From positions 1,054,001 through 1,118,000 of the forward strand of contig CP084615.1 in assembly GCA_025917655.1 (NCBI GenBank): a DNA stretch of 64,000 nucleotides, read 5' to 3'. Of the stretch, positions 10,801 to 22,354 are shown piece after piece. The position numbers and the translations under genes were made by a program. Every line of letters starts with the position of its first letter. The stretch's first letter is position 1. A model generated the notes under the pieces. The model had not been told where the DNA came from, did no database searches, and saw only the letters and a list, made by a program, of their open reading frames with translations. This DNA comes from Chlorella sorokiniana. Taxonomy: Eukaryota > Chlorophyta > Trebouxiophyceae > Chlorellales > Chlorellaceae.

Positions 10801-13800
10801 CTCACAGCCCCCACCCACCGCCCCCCCTCCCCACGCCGCCGCCAGGTGTGGGCCATGAAGAGCTACACCAAGACGGTGCCGCTGTACGTGCAGACGGTGC
10901 GGCAGGCCACCGTGGGCCAGATCGCGCCCTTTCTGGACCCGGGCCAGGACGTGGTGGTGTCCATGGAGCAGACGCGGCTCAGGTGGGTGGGGGGGATGCG
11001 CGCGTGGGTGTGTGTGGGGGGGTGGGGGGCATATGTTTTGTGTGTGTGGGGGGGCATATGTTTTGTGTGTGTGGGGGGGGATGAGGGGGCATGGTGTGTG
11101 CGGATGTGAGGGGGCCTGTAGGATGGTGCGCCTCTTTGTGCTGTGGCCCCTTTCCCGTCTTCCCCGCTAAAACAAAGAAAGGAAGTACTTGGTGCACGCT
11201 TCACACAGATGCACACATACCCTCCCCCAGGCTGCTGGCGCTGAGCGCGGTGTGCCCCGGCGCCTCCACCCTCATCGGCAACCTGCTGAAGAGCGCTGCG
11301 GTGCGCCCGCTGGAGGGGCAGCAGCGCACGCTGGCGGGCGCGAGTGGCTGCGCCGCTACGTCAACGGCTGCGCGTTCCAGGTGGGATGCTGTATGGGTGG
11401 GTGGGCGGGTGGGTGGAGGGGGTGGGGAGGGCATGAGGCTGGGGCAGAGCCAAGGTGCGGGACTGCAAGCGGCTTGCTGGTCCAATGCTTCCCCGGCCAC
11501 CGTGGGTAGCTGAACCACCCGATCTGGGCAGTGGGACCGCCACCTCAACGCCGTGCCCCCTCCCCCACCCCCACCCCCTCTGGGGCTGCCCTGCAGTTCC
11601 TGCACGCCCCCGTCCCGCAGAGCCTGGTGGGGCGCCGCTTTGCGGACGTCGCGCAGTGGCTGTTTTGGTCGGCGGGCAAGGTGGTGATAGGTGCGTGGTG
11701 GGGGGTGGGTCTAGATACTGGTGGTGTGGGTGTGCCGGGGGGTCTCTTGCCAGCAACCCTTCCCTGCAGTAAAGACGCAGCACTGGCTTCAGGGAGTTAA
11801 TCAGGCGATGTTCTCTGTCCAGTGCACGCAATGCCCCGCCGCTGATCGCCGGTCGTCACGCCCCTCCCCCGGCCGCGCCAGGCCTCATCGATGGCGGCGA
11901 GCGGCTGCTGGTGAACCCTGCCGAGCTGTCGCTGCCCGCGGGGGCCACCCTGCTGGTGGTGGGCACCTCCAAGAAGGCGCTGGCGCGGGCGCTGCGCCAG
12001 CCCTTCACCCGGCTGCGGGGAGGGGGAGGCCGACCGCCTGAAGCACCTGGCCGAGGACCTGGCGCAGGGGGCGGCGGAGGGGGCGGCGGGGGCCAGCCAG
12101 CGCCAGCAGGGCCGGGGCCAGGGCTGGCTGCTGGAGACGGCGGACGCCAGCGACGGCGGCAGCCCAGCAGCCGCCGCGGGGCAGGGCGACGGCTGGGCTG
12201 CCGACGTCGACGGCGAGGGGCTGGCGGCGGAGCCGCTGCCGGCCTGCGTGCCGCTGCTGGTGGGCAACCCCGATTCCGACAGCCTGGACGCGGACAGCGT
12301 GCCGTGCGTGCCGCCAGAGCTGGCATCCAGGCTGACCACCCCCGCGGCGGTACAGGCGTTTGTGCAGCAGTACCAGATCAGCGCGCCGCCCGCGGCGCGA
12401 GCATCAGGAGCGCGGCAGCATCGCCCCCGCCACCGCCGAGGCGCTCGCCGCCGAGGCGACGGCGGCCGCCGCCATCGCTGCCGCGCGCGCCGCGGCCGGC
12501 AGCAACGGGCGGGGCGGCCGGGGGCCTTGGCTGGCCAGCGGACCTCCTCGACGGTGGATTACGGTGCCTGCTCCATCGACTGGAGCGCGGAACAGGGGGC
12601 AGGGGCAGGAAGCTTCACGCTGCCCGGCGGCGCAGCGGCCAGCGCGCCGCCCGTCAGCAGCGGCGTGGATGGCGACGCAGGCGACAGCATGCCGCACCTG
12701 TGTGAGAGCCGTGCTGCGCCCGTTAACCAGCAGGCTGCGCTGTGTGCGGCCCTGCCGGGCAGCTGTCCCGGCAGCTGCCGCACGCTGAGCACCTGGCACT
12801 CGTGCCCGCCTTCCTGCCATGGCCATGGCCACCCTTGCTGCTGGACCCCCTCATACACCGCCTGCCTCCTCCCCCTCCCCCTGCCTGCAGCCAACCACTT
12901 CATTGTGTGCGGCGCCGAGGAGAGCTTTGCAACCTTCATCTCCCACCTGCGCCGCTGCGGTCCCGCCGACACCCCCATCGTCATCCTGCACCCCACCCGC
13001 CCCGACTCGCTCTGCGACGAGCAGCGGTGCGGCGGCGGCCCCGGCTGCGGGCCCGTGCACTACGTGGAGGGGTCGGCGGCGGAGGCGGCCTCGCTGCGCC
13101 AGGCGGGCGCCTCCACCGCTCGCGCGCTCGTCTACCTGGCACGCGCGGGTGGGCTGCCTGGGCTGCCGTGCCGGCTAGTATTCCGGCCCGCCCCCTCACC
13201 GCTGCCAGCCTTCCGTGAGCTGTGTGTGCCCCTTCACCTCCCCCCACACAAATACACACCCACCCACCGCCACGCCGCCTGCAGCCCGCCCTGTGCGCTC
13301 CGCCCAGGCCACCGGCGGCGCCGTGGAGAAGGAGCGCAGCACGCGGGAGGCGGTGCTGGCAGACGCTCAGGCCATGCTGGCGGTGAGCTGCCTGCTGGCT
13401 GCGTACGCCTGGCGGGAGGCCCGCGGGCCAGGCGGCGCTGCCCGCGGCTTGCCGTGTCGCTGTGTTGCGCATGCCCCCCCAGAGCGGCAGCAGGCCCTGG
13501 CTGCTCACATGCTTGAGGCCTCGCGGTGCTGCGCCGCCGCCCTCCCCCAGGTGTACGGCGTGGGCGAGGAGTCCGGGCGGAGCTGACGCATGCTGTGGTG
13601 GAGCTGCTGTTCACCACGAGCATAGAGTGAGGGGGGCAGCCGGGCAGAGGCCGGGAGGGGCAGCTGCCCCCGTGCGTCTGACCTTTCGCATCTCCTGCGC
13701 CCTCACCCTGGTCTCCTGGCCTGCAGCGCGAACCCCCACCCCCACCCCCGCACCCCCACCGGCATACGCTTGCATCAAACCCTGCCCTGCCCTTAAAGCC

Positions 13801-14736
13801 CCGCTTGTTTGCGCGCCACCCGCGTCGTGCCCTCCCCCCGCAGGTTCCTGCAGCCCGGCCTGCTGCTGAAGGGCGTCAACCTGCTGTACGACGACTCCAA
13901 CATCCCCGCGGGGCAGCCCCGCAAGTCGTGGGTCATGCGCTCCTGGCAGCAGCGCGAGGCTGTGGCTGAGGGCCTGGCAGAGTGAGCGAGCAAAAAGGGG
14001 GAGGGGGGCCCGCACCTTTACACAACCAATGATGTCGCAGCACCGCGCTTTGGCGTTCCGCGCTGCGCTGGCTTTGGTCTTTGGCAGCTGCTTTTGGTCG
14101 GCCGCAAGTTTCGAAGCTCGCGCGTGGTTCCCTGGCACTCTTTCCGACAACCTGCTGCAGGTGGCAGGCCAACCCCTACTTTGCCGCGGGGCGCGTGACG
14201 GTGCCCGCCCTGCTGGACACCTTTGCCTGCCAGTCCTTCTTCAACGAGGCGAGCCAGCCGCCGCCGCCGCCGCCCACCCAGCCTGCAGCCTTGGTTGCAG
14301 CGTTGAGATGCCTGATTTTTAGGGGCGGGCCCGTCTTTCCTGGCCCCTGGCCCCGGCCACCAACCCGGGCCGGGCTTCAGAGCACGGCCTCCCGAGCCAG
14401 CACTCCCAGCACCGACCCGCGTGCGCCTTCTCGCCGTTGCCGCAGGGCCTGCTGATCGACCTGCTGGCTGAGCTGAGCGGCGACGTGGAGCACGGGTGCG
14501 GCGGCGGCGCAGCGCTGCAGCAGGAGGCGGTGCCGGCGGCGCTGGTGGGGCGCCCCTACGGCGAGCTCTTCCTGCACCTCGGCCTCTCCCGCCAGCTGGT
14601 CTGCCTGGGCCTGTACCGCCGCAAGAGCGAGAACCCGGGCACGCGGCTGAGCTACGTGGTGTGCAACCCGCAGTACGGGGAGGTGCTGGAGGCCACTGAC
14701 CGGGTGTTTGTGCTGCGCCCGCGTGCGCTAGAGTAG
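7884..14736 (+). CDS. Slo/BK-like potassium channel with tandem RCK domains
   Basis: A large gene of roughly 14 exons. Exon 1 (ATG at 7884, MASSAAGPHSGSS) joins an exon at about 8089. The membrane part follows the six-helix plan: S1 (VVQFVLAIAFVALYVAS), S2 (LDLWLCAIFALEYVHRM), S3 (SFWNACDLLSFAPPLLDAAL), an Arg-bearing S4 (RWTKILRSMRVLRVGLLSSE), S5 (QLLNSVLILLFTTSSVIQI), a pore with TTVGFGD and S6 (LIVATICIGVVLIPVQAAQL). The cytosolic part has RCK1 (TKLLVLW, VTFMEGSAVSGQDLVAARA, CLLLADRFTTDPEQEDLSI, WAMKSYTKTVPLYVQTVRQA) and RCK2 (NHFIVCGAEESFATFISHL, DTPIVILHP, HYVEGSAAEAASLRQAG), then a BK-like tail ending VFVLRPRALE. This is the plan of calcium- or sodium-gated Slo channels; the ligand cannot be read here. 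Frame slips occur between S1 and S2 and at the G runs at 12017-12026. An upstream ATG at 7813 is in another frame. Confidence 0.85.
8929..8957 (+). repeat. (CCCA)n intronic repeat
   Basis: Seven near-perfect CCCA units just before the splice acceptor of the S4 exon of the channel gene. The tract may double as a polypyrimidine-like tract; it is low-complexity sequence. Confidence 0.85.
10985..11105 (+). repeat. G/T-rich intronic minisatellite
   Basis: Within a channel intron the sense strand is an almost unbroken run of G and T. It includes two tandem 25-bp units beginning GCATATGTTTTGTGTGTG and ending in a G run, flanked by GTGGGGG repeats. Several runs of five to eight G could form G-quadruplexes. 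A second G/T-rich block lies at 10611-10700 in the preceding intron. Confidence 0.75.
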
Positions 14737-15437
14737 CGCCCGCCCCGCAACCCCTGCACCCGCCGCCGTCTTCCTGTGGGCCGCCCTCTGCCTGCCGGTC
14801 TCCTTCGGCCCCCTGCCTATATACTTCTGTCAACCCCGCCTTGCAGCCAGTACGTTTTCACATGTCTCCACATGCACTCCTCTGCCACACAGTTTTGCGC
14901 CGCAACCCCTCCCTGCCAGCCCTGCCGCCGGCGCACCTCAGTTTTGCTTGCATCACTGCGCCGTCACTCTCAGGTCGTTTGCTCGAAATGAAGCGTGGCA
15001 TCCATTGCATTGCTGAACCCAACACATGTATTCTTTGCAGGCGGTTAATGCAGGGGCAGCGCAGCTGGACGTCCGGTGACCTGTGAAACCGCATCCCCTT
15101 CTCATGCTCAGCACTAATCCCGAAAAAAAACATGGTTTACATGTCGGAAAAGCAGAGGTTGGAACATGTCTTAAATCCACATGCACACACGGCTGGTTGC
15201 AGGTGTGCTGGCAGTCGGGTGGCGGGTGGGTGGGTGGCACCACCCACCCACTAGACTTGCAGGCGGCGGCGCCGGTCTGAAACGGCATCCATGGACATGT
15301 AGATCCTGATGTGGGGCACGCCCGCGGCAATCGGAACCAAATCATTACCGCTGCTGCGGGGTGGCACAGCATGGCGGCTCTTTTGTCATGGCCAGGCGCA
15401 TCCTGCCTCAGAACACTCGCGTGGATGCTCTGGGGCC
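14737..15437. other. Intergenic spacer, channel 3' UTR and MYB promoter
   Basis: Seven hundred bases between two genes on the same strand. The middle (about 14980-15180) is relatively AT-rich and includes a run of nine A. A perfect GT-rich inverted repeat lies at 15226-15251. I see no convincing coding segment. Confidence 0.5.
15226..15251. repeat. Perfect 12-bp inverted repeat
   Basis: The arm GTGGGTGGGTGG at 15226-15237, the two bases CA, then its exact complement at 15240-15251. It lies about 190 bp upstream of the MYB start codon. It could form a tight hairpin or be a palindromic factor-binding site, or it may be chance between a GGGT and an ACCC tract. Confidence 0.8.
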
Positions 15438-18400
15438 ATGGGGGTCCGTGCAGGCTATGATAGTGACGACTATGGCGGTGGGGGAGGCGAGGTCCGGCGC
15501 TCCTGCTGGACGCCAGAGGTGGGTTGGAAAATTGCTGCCTGTGTTTGCAATGCCAGCAAACGAGCAGCGCAACGAGGCCCGGGGAGGCGATCTCCACCTC
15601 CAACCCGGCATGGGTCTCCATGGCACAACCGCCTGCCAACTGTGGGGCTGCTGCCGGCGACCTGTCGCCCTCCTTCTGTCGGGAGGATGTGTGTCAGCGT
15701 TTTACGAGCGACAGAGACAGCAACAGACGCTTATGCGGCACGGCCATGGGGCTGGGGGTAGATTTGGTGCACAGCGTCTCGGGCGCCCCGGCACCCTGCT
15801 GCTCCGCCATAAAGGTCAACGCTGGACGGCTAGGGGCCGCCCGCAGCCTGTTTGGCTGTGCCGGCATGCGCGGCTAGCGGCCGCTCTCACAGCCGAACCA
15901 CTCCTGGCCTTCCAAACTCCGCCCGCACCTCCTGCCATTTTTGGGAGTTTTGGGGCGCGGAGTCCGTGCGAGCGGCTGGGGCGCGAGGACTCTGGAACCC
16001 CCACCCGCCGAGCGGCCAGCAGACTTGCGGTTGGGGAGAAGCGTGCTCCAGGCTGGCTAGCGTCCTCACGCCGCTGTCCCTCCGTGTTTCCTGCTGCAGG
16101 AAGATGTCAAGCTGGTGCAGCTGGTGCAGGTGGGAGGGCAGGGCAAGGGCCTGTCGCGGGCGTGAGGCCCACCCGCCGGTGGTTGGGAGCCCAAGGGATG
16201 CCTGCCATGCCGCCCTCGGCACGCTGCCCGCGCCAAGCTGACCAAACGCCTGCACATGCTTGCTGATGCAGACGTACGGACCACAGAACTGGAGCCTGAT
16301 TGCAAAGGTGTGCAAGGGGGTGGCTGTGGTTGGTGGTTGCTGGCCGGGCGGCGGAGCCTCTGGGGTTGCACCGCCCCCAGGTTTCCCCATGCTCCCCACA
16401 GCCCTCGCCCGTGCATTTCACACCTTCTTTCCTCGCTCCTCCCGTGCTACAGAGCCTGGGCAGCGGGCGCAACGGCAAGAGCTGTCGCCTGCGCTGGTTC
16501 AACCAGCTGGACCCCTCGCTCAAGAAGGAGCCCTTCACTCCCGAGGAGGTACGGCGGCGCCGAGCCCGCCCGGCCACAGCAGCGCGCCCGCCACCAGCAC
16601 ACCACACTGCCTCTCCCACCGCCGCCACGCTGCTCCTGGCCTCTGCGGTTGTTTGGGCGGGTGTGCGACCCCGGCTTGCTGTTGCCGCTGTGCAGGAGGA
16701 AATCATCATTGCCAAGCACACGGAACTAGGCAACAAGTGGGCCCAGATCGCCAAGTTCCTGCCTGGGCGCACCGACAACGCCATCAAAAACTACTGGAAC
16801 GGTGGGAGGGGCTGGGCGCCGAGCACCGCCGTGCTTTGTCGCCCTGGCGGTGGGCTGGCTGCCCGCACGCCATCGCCTGCCGCTCGAAGTTGAGAGGACT
16901 TGCCGACACCACCCCCCGTCACCTGCTTGCTGCGCAGGCCACCTCAAAAAGAGGCTGCCGGGGCGGGCGTCTGAGGGCGGCGGCAAGCGGCTGCGCGCTC
17001 TGGCGGGGCTGGCCCTGGCCGACTCTGACGATGAGGAGGAGGAAGAGGCGGCGGCGGAGCTGCCGCGCTCCAGCTCGCGCCGCGGCCGCCACTCGTACAG
17101 CGATGACGAGGACGAGGAAGAGGAGGATGAGGAGGCGGTGCTGCGCAGCCTGCACAGCGCCAAGCTGGCGCGCACGGCCAGCGGGGCGGGCGTTGCGTCA
17201 CCGCGCACCGCCAGCCTGGCGGGGGCAGCCCGGGGGCGCGGCGCGGCGGCACCGCCAGCGACGGCCGCCGCCACGTCACGCGCGCGGCCACCGGGTCGCT
17301 GCGCCCGCGCCACTTTGGCGAGGAGGCGGTGGAGGGGGTCGGATGAGGAGCAGTACGATGCGTCCCTGGACCCGGAGGAGATGTACCTGCTGCAGGCCCG
17401 CCAGCACGCGCGGCGCGCCGCCTCCCGAGGCGCCCCCGCCGCCGGCCGCCCGGCGCTCCCACGACTCCTCCTCCCAGCACACCCGCAGCACCACCGAGCA
17501 CTGCTCGGAGCAGGAGGGCGGCGCAGCCTTTGGCGGGGCCTGGGCAGCGCCGCCGCCCTTCCTGCGCTCCCTCTCCTCCCACTCGGGCAGCACAGGTGGG
17601 GCCCAGGGCTGGCTTGGTTGCGCGGACACCTCAAGCTGGGCAGCTAGACTGGTACCGTGTTGTGGCGCGGCCAAGTTCTGCTGCTCCTCCACCCACAGCA
17701 TGAGAGTCGTGCTCCGTGCGCCTTAAAACTCGTCTCCAACCCCCTGCAACCATCGCTCTCTTTTAACCCCTTCCCCTCCCCCAGGTCTTCCCCTGTTCGA
17801 CCCCGCCACCTTTGCCGGCATGTCCGCGCTGATGGCCTCGCTGTTCCCAGGAGCGGCGGCGCCGCACGGCGGCGCGCAGCCACCCTTCGCCGCTGCCGCC
17901 ACTAGCGAGGAGCACCGCGCCTTCATGCACCACTTCCACGCAGCCTTCAACCGGCTGGTGGCCAGCAGCGGCCCCTCCGCTGTTGCCGCAGCCGCCGCGC
18001 CGCCCTTGACCCCGCCGCCGTGTTTGGTGCGGGGCGGCGCAGCCGCCGGCCGCCTCGGTGAAGCAGGAGCCTGCGGCGGCACCGGCAGCGGAGCAGGCGG
18101 CTCCCCCTGGCGGGACCCGCGCTGCAAAAGGAGGACGAGGCAGCGGAGGCCAAGAACAACGATTTAGGGGCCGCCGCGGCCTCGGACGGCGCGGCGCCCA
18201 TGCAGCTGGACGCGCAGGCGGCGTCGCCAGCAGCGGCGGCAGGCGGCGGCGCTGAGCCAAGTCCGCCCGCCGAGCAGCCGCCGGCAGCAGCAGAGCAGCA
18301 GCAACAGCCTCCGGCCGACCCCAGCAGCGGCGTGGCTCAGCCCAGCCCGGCCGGCGCAGCAGCACCCGCGCCACCAGCCCCTGCAGCCGCCAGCGTCGCG

Positions 18401-19312
18401 GCTCCCGCCGCCGATGCGCCGCCGCCAGCGGGCGCCCCGCCGTCGCAGCTGCCCTGCCTGACCGCGGAGCAGGCCGCGCTGCAGCAGCAGGCCCTGTACA
18501 TCGGGCAGGTCATGATGAGCCTGGCCTCGGTGTTCCCGGGCATGGCCGCCGCCGTGTCGGCCATGTGCGGCATGGCCGCCGCCGCGGGCTTCACGGGGCC
18601 GCAGCTGCCGCCGGTGAGCCGCTGGTCGTTCGTGTGCTGTTGCTGCTGCTGCCGCTGCTGCTGGGCATGCTGTCTGGTGGGCGGGAGGGCAGGCGCAGGG
18701 CAAGGGCAGGGATGGGTGCCGCTCTTGTCTCAGGCTACGTCCATATGGCAGCGACTGATTTCTCGACACGCTGGGCCCCCCACCCCCTTATTCGCAGGGT
18801 GTGCAGCTGAGTGAGGCGCCGCTGTCGCCCGCCGGGCAGCCCCCTTTGTGCAGACCAGCTTTGGGAGGTGCTGGCGGCGCGCGCGGCGGGCTCCCACCCT
18901 CGCGGCTCCCCCTTCTCCTCCGCCATGCACGCCGACGGTGAGCGGCGGCCGCTGCTGCCGGCCTCGCGCTGGTGCCTCCAGCTGCACCGACGGCCCTGCA
19001 TGAAGCAGCTGCTGCTGTTGCTGCTCCCGGGTTGCCAGCAGCCCCTCAGCGCTGATGGCTGGCGCCCCGTGCCCTTCCCGCCCGCGCAGGCCTGCCGCTG
19101 ACGCACCGCACCCCGCTGAAGCACCACCCGGGCGAGCGGCGGGCGGCGCTGGAGGCGCACACCCCGCTGTCTGCTCCCGGCGTGCGCAGCGGCGCGGGCG
19201 GCGCCCGCTGTCTGCCGACGAGGCCCGCGGCACGCCGACCCCGGATGGCGCGCGGGACGACGGCAACCCGCTGGCCTTCCTGGCCATGGCGGCCAGCATG
19301 GACGACGAATGA
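15438..19312 (+). CDS. R2R3-MYB transcription factor
   Basis: Exon 1 (15438-15518) runs from ATG through an acidic, Gly-rich leader to RRSCWTPE. Exon 2 (16100-16129) gives [10 protein letters not shown], exon 3 (16272-16307) [12 protein letters not shown] and exon 4 (16453 to about 16549) [18 protein letters not shown] and EPFTPEE. The next exon gives [20 protein letters not shown] and [12 protein letters not shown], then HLKKRLPG. These are R2 (three Trp) and R3 (Phe replacing the first Trp, as is usual in plants). They resemble the plant MYB44/73-type repeats (EEDEIIIxAH, NKWAxIA). The long C-terminus is low complexity: a DSDDEEEEE block, a second acidic block, then Ala/Pro/Gln-rich exons with [11 protein letters not shown] and [19 protein letters not shown], ending [13 protein letters not shown]. 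It is a nuclear DNA-binding regulator. The targets are unknown. Exon edges after 17640 are uncertain. Confidence 0.88.
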
Positions 19313-20401
19313 GGCGGGGCTGCCCAGCGGTGACAGCCCGCGCTTCACCCGCCGCACCCCCGCGCACACGCGGCGCGCTGCCGCCGCCGTCCGCGGGGCT
19401 AGAGAGAGCTTTGTAGGCAGCATTGCTGCGGCGGCCCGCGTTCAGTCAGGCCGCCGTGCAGCCAGCACTCCATTCCTTCCCCGATTGCTCCTGAAGATTT
19501 GTCTCCACCCCTCAGGCTCAGCTACTCATTCCTAGGATTCCATGCACCGCCATTTTTACGTACACGCCCCCGCCTCACCCCCGCCACCGCCACGCGTGGC
19601 CCCTGCCCCCACCAACCGCGGGCAGAGCTATCTGTGCAGCCGCACCCCGACCGATCAGGCCTCTGCCGCCCCCTCCCCCACCTAGCTCATGCCCCGGGCC
19701 TCGATCGCCCCGCGGCCCCCAGTGCTCCCTCCTCCCATGTCGCTATGTCAACGTGCAATGTCTTTGTGTCTCTGCTTCCCACCTCCTACTGTACCCCTGC
19801 CTAGCGTGCTGCTGACCCAACCCTCCCTCCGCCCCGATGTTCTCCTCTTGCCCGCCGAGGCATGTGCTGGCTGGACCCTGGTCGTGCCCCTCCCCCACCC
19901 TGCTGACCCAGGCAATCGTGCAACCCCCGCCTCATGCTCGGGTGGCCTGCACACGCCCCCACCCCAGTTTTGCTGTACAGTCCGCACTGAAGGTCAGCGC
20001 CTGCCCCCCTAGCGCGTCGTGCCACCCACCCAACTCCTGCTGCACCCATGCAGCTTTGTTGCCGTACAAACTGAATCTACCCGCTTCCCCCAGCCCTTTT
20101 TCCAACGTCCGCCCCCAGTCTACACAGAGCCAAACTTTGTCGAGCTCACTGCCCATCCCCTTTGTTTTCCGGTCTGCTGCCTGCACATACGTGGCACCGG
20201 CAGCGGGCAGCCCCAATGGCGGCGCGGCCCCTGCCTTGCACAGGCCAGCCATGTGCAGGCGCAGCAACCCACCCCACCATCAGCCCTATTGCGCCGGCAG
20301 CGCACACACAGCCGCCTCCCTTGATGCCTGGCGGCGCGATGTGCCCCGCGCCTGCTTCTTCCACGCTTGTAACAGCTGGTAGACCCCCGAATCGATGCGT
20401 T
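19313..20401. other. Pyrimidine-rich spacer
   Basis: About 1.1 kb between the MYB stop and the DTWD1 stop (convergent). The plus strand is strongly C/T-biased from about 19500 to 20300. Open frames here give only Pro/Ser/Cys-rich simple sequence with no conserved segment, so no gene is called. It probably holds long 3' UTRs of both neighbours. Confidence 0.5.
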
Positions 20402-21596
20402 TCAGGCTGCCCAGCCATCATCATCGGCGCAACAAGGCTCGAGTCCAGAGTCTGCCTCCGGTTGCCCCACCTGCCCAAACGTGTCCACCGCCTGCTGCTG
20501 CTGCTGCTGCTGCTGCTTTGCGTGCTGCCCCTGCGGCGCCTGCCGCTCCCTGGCCCGTGCCTCCTGCCTGCTGGTGGGCGGGGGGCCCCGCTGCTCGACA
20601 AGCTGCTTGGTGCGCAGGAAGTAGCGCAGCAGGCCTTCGTATGGTTGGTCGGGCGCCAAGCACCTGCATGCATGCACGGCAGCCCAGGCAAGCCAGCGCT
20701 GTTGGCGGGTCGGCTGTGCGCCCGGTGCGGTCCTGAACAAACGTGCCGCCGCTGGTGGCACAGCCTGCCGCCCCCGCCGCCCCCACCTGCAGCACTCTGC
20801 TATGGCCTCGATGCTGGACAGCCCGCCATCCACCGCCCCGCGGAAGCTGCCGTCGCCGCGGCGCCAGCTGAACCGCGTGCGCGCCCGGGCGGCAGCTGCA
20901 CGCGGCGCAGCCCCGACAGGCCCGGGTGCTGCAGCAGGCCGCGCGCTTTCTTCCAGCTGCTCTCTGTGGGTCATGCAGGGAGATTGCAGCACAGCCCTTC
21001 TTGAGGACCTGCAGCCTTTGCAAGACCTGCAGCCTGCCCACTGATTGCAGCGAGTGCGCGTTGCCGACCGGGGCTGTCTCCCCCTCCCCCGCTCACCCAG
21101 CACGACCACCAGGCTGAAAGGCGGGCAGTGTCCCACCACCGGGGTCTGCGGCCCCTCGGGGAACAGCACCACGGTGGAGGCGGGGTCGTAGCGGGGCAGG
21201 GGCAGGTCGGCCGGGCTGCGGCGGCGGCAGGTGCGGCTGCCCGGGTGGCGGTGCACCCGCACATCCGCAGCCGCCAGCAGCGCCGCGTGCAGCGCCGTGC
21301 TGCGAGCGTTGGTTTCCCCGTGCTGCAAAATGTCGACCTGGGGACGCGGGGTACAAGGAAATTTGAAAGCAGGGATGGTCTATTGAAGGGAAAAGGGCGA
21401 TAGCTCGCCGCCAGACCAACTGAGCGGCGGCAGCACGGGTCATGCATGCGCATCTGGATGACGCATTTGACTCTGCATACTTTGACAGGAAGCTTTATCT
21501 GGCCTGGGCGAGGCTCCTCAAGGATGACTAGGCAGTCTTCACAAAAAGGCCTTTGCTTCTGCTGCACGAGGGGCACGTATGCCGCTGCTCTCCCAT
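20402..21596 (-). CDS. DTWD1-type tRNA-uridine aminocarboxypropyltransferase
   Basis: DTW-domain enzymes transfer the aminocarboxypropyl group of SAM to a tRNA uridine, giving acp3U. Read on the minus strand: a Cys-rich start (CPSC then RPFCEDC), LPVKV, the HGETNARSTALHAALLAA block (family pattern HP-E--KSTA-HA-LL), VVLFPEGPQTPV, WKKARGLLQHPGLSGLRRVQ (W of the DTW region at an exon start), TRFSWRRGDGSFRGAVDGGL followed by SSIEAIAECC, and YEGLLRYFLRTKQLVEQR. These match the order of eukaryotic DTWD1. The C-terminus has eight Gln from a CAG run. The frame breaks after LPPGRAR (about 20875) and probably near the N-terminal Cys cluster. I take the ATG at 21596, but a further upstream exon is possible. 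The gene diverges from V-ATPase subunit F. Confidence 0.78.
20491..20517. repeat. CTG/CAG repeat encoding poly-Gln in DTWD1
   Basis: An uninterrupted CTG run on the plus strand reads as CAG on the coding minus strand and gives a Gln tract near the C-terminus, outside the catalytic domain. Confidence 0.85.
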
Positions 21597-21817
21597 ACTG
21601 GTGAGGCTTGTAGACTGTAGAATCGCAAGGGAGAGTGACGAGGTGCATGCAAGGCCTCACCAGCGAGAAGCAGAGGTCCAGTGTGGCGGTGTGACGCGCC
21701 CGCTGTGCAGGGCAAGGGGAAGCTCTGGCTGGCCCCCGTGGGGTGCGGCTTCCTTGTACCCTGCCGGATCATCTTGATCTTTACTGCGCTGCACCTTTCA
21801 GACACCTTTAGGTCAAC
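21597..21817. promoter_or_regulatory. Divergent promoter, DTWD1 / V-ATPase F
   Basis: About 220 bases separate the two start codons. It must serve transcription in both directions if both starts are right. No specific motif assigned. Confidence 0.45.
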
Positions 21818-22354
21818 ATGGCGCAGCAAACAGAGGGCTCCCTTCTCGCGTTGATCGTGGACCAGGACACGGCTACCGGGCTGCTGCTCACGGGAGTTGG
21901 TCACTCTGACCTGCGCAAGCGCACCAACTATCTCATAGTGGACGAGAGTGAGTTTGCAGGGCACGGTGCGGGCCCAGTTGTGGAGTGAGGCTGCTGTAAA
22001 GGATCGAGATCGCACGGCAACCCAGGGTTGGGCTGCGGCAGTCCAAGCTCAAGCCACGGGGGGTGGGTAGCTCCGCCGCCAGGGCGGCAGCAACTCAACT
22101 GGGTTGTGGCGTGCCGCTGCCTTGCAGAGACGTCACAAGCACGGATAGAGGAGGCCTTCCGGGAGTTCACCAGCCGTGAGGATGTGGCTGTGCTGCTGAT
22201 CAATCAGGTCATTGCCAGCAGCATCCGGCACCTGCTGGACGGCTACGCCAAGCCGGTGCCCGCTATCCTGGAGATCCCCAGCAAGGACGCGCCCTACGAC
22301 CCCAGCCAGGACAGTGTGCTGCAGCGCGTGCGCTTCATGTTTGGGGAAAGTTGA
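21818..22354 (+). CDS. V-type H+-ATPase subunit F
   Basis: Two exons, 21818-21947 and 22128-22354, encode 118 residues, the normal size for this family. Exon 1 reads through IVDQDTATGLLLTGVGHSD and TNYLIVDE to a GTGAGT donor. Exon 2 resumes KTSQARIEEAFREFTSRED, then VAVLLINQVIASSIRHLLDG, PVPAILEIPSKDAPYDPSQD and QRVRFMFGES. Subunit F belongs to the central stalk of the V1 sector, which acidifies vacuoles and Golgi compartments. The frame is intact, unlike most neighbours, so this is the cleanest gene model here. A TGTAA poly(A) signal lies 22 bases after the stop. Confidence 0.96.

Noticed and set aside
8089-14736. Possibility that the frame breaks mean the channel gene is a pseudogene
   Set aside because: Every domain is present in order, splice sites are intact, and the same kind of break at C/G runs affects essential neighbours, so base-calling gaps are the simpler explanation.
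15361-16266. 301-codon plus-strand frame overlapping the MYB 5' exons
   Set aside because: It crosses clear MYB splice sites in a different frame and lacks any conserved segment; the MYB exons account for the region.
19499-20382. Plus-strand frames between the MYB and DTWD1 genes
   Set aside because: Pro/Ser/Cys-rich simple sequence from a C/T-biased strand, with no conserved segments; treated as 3' UTR or spacer.
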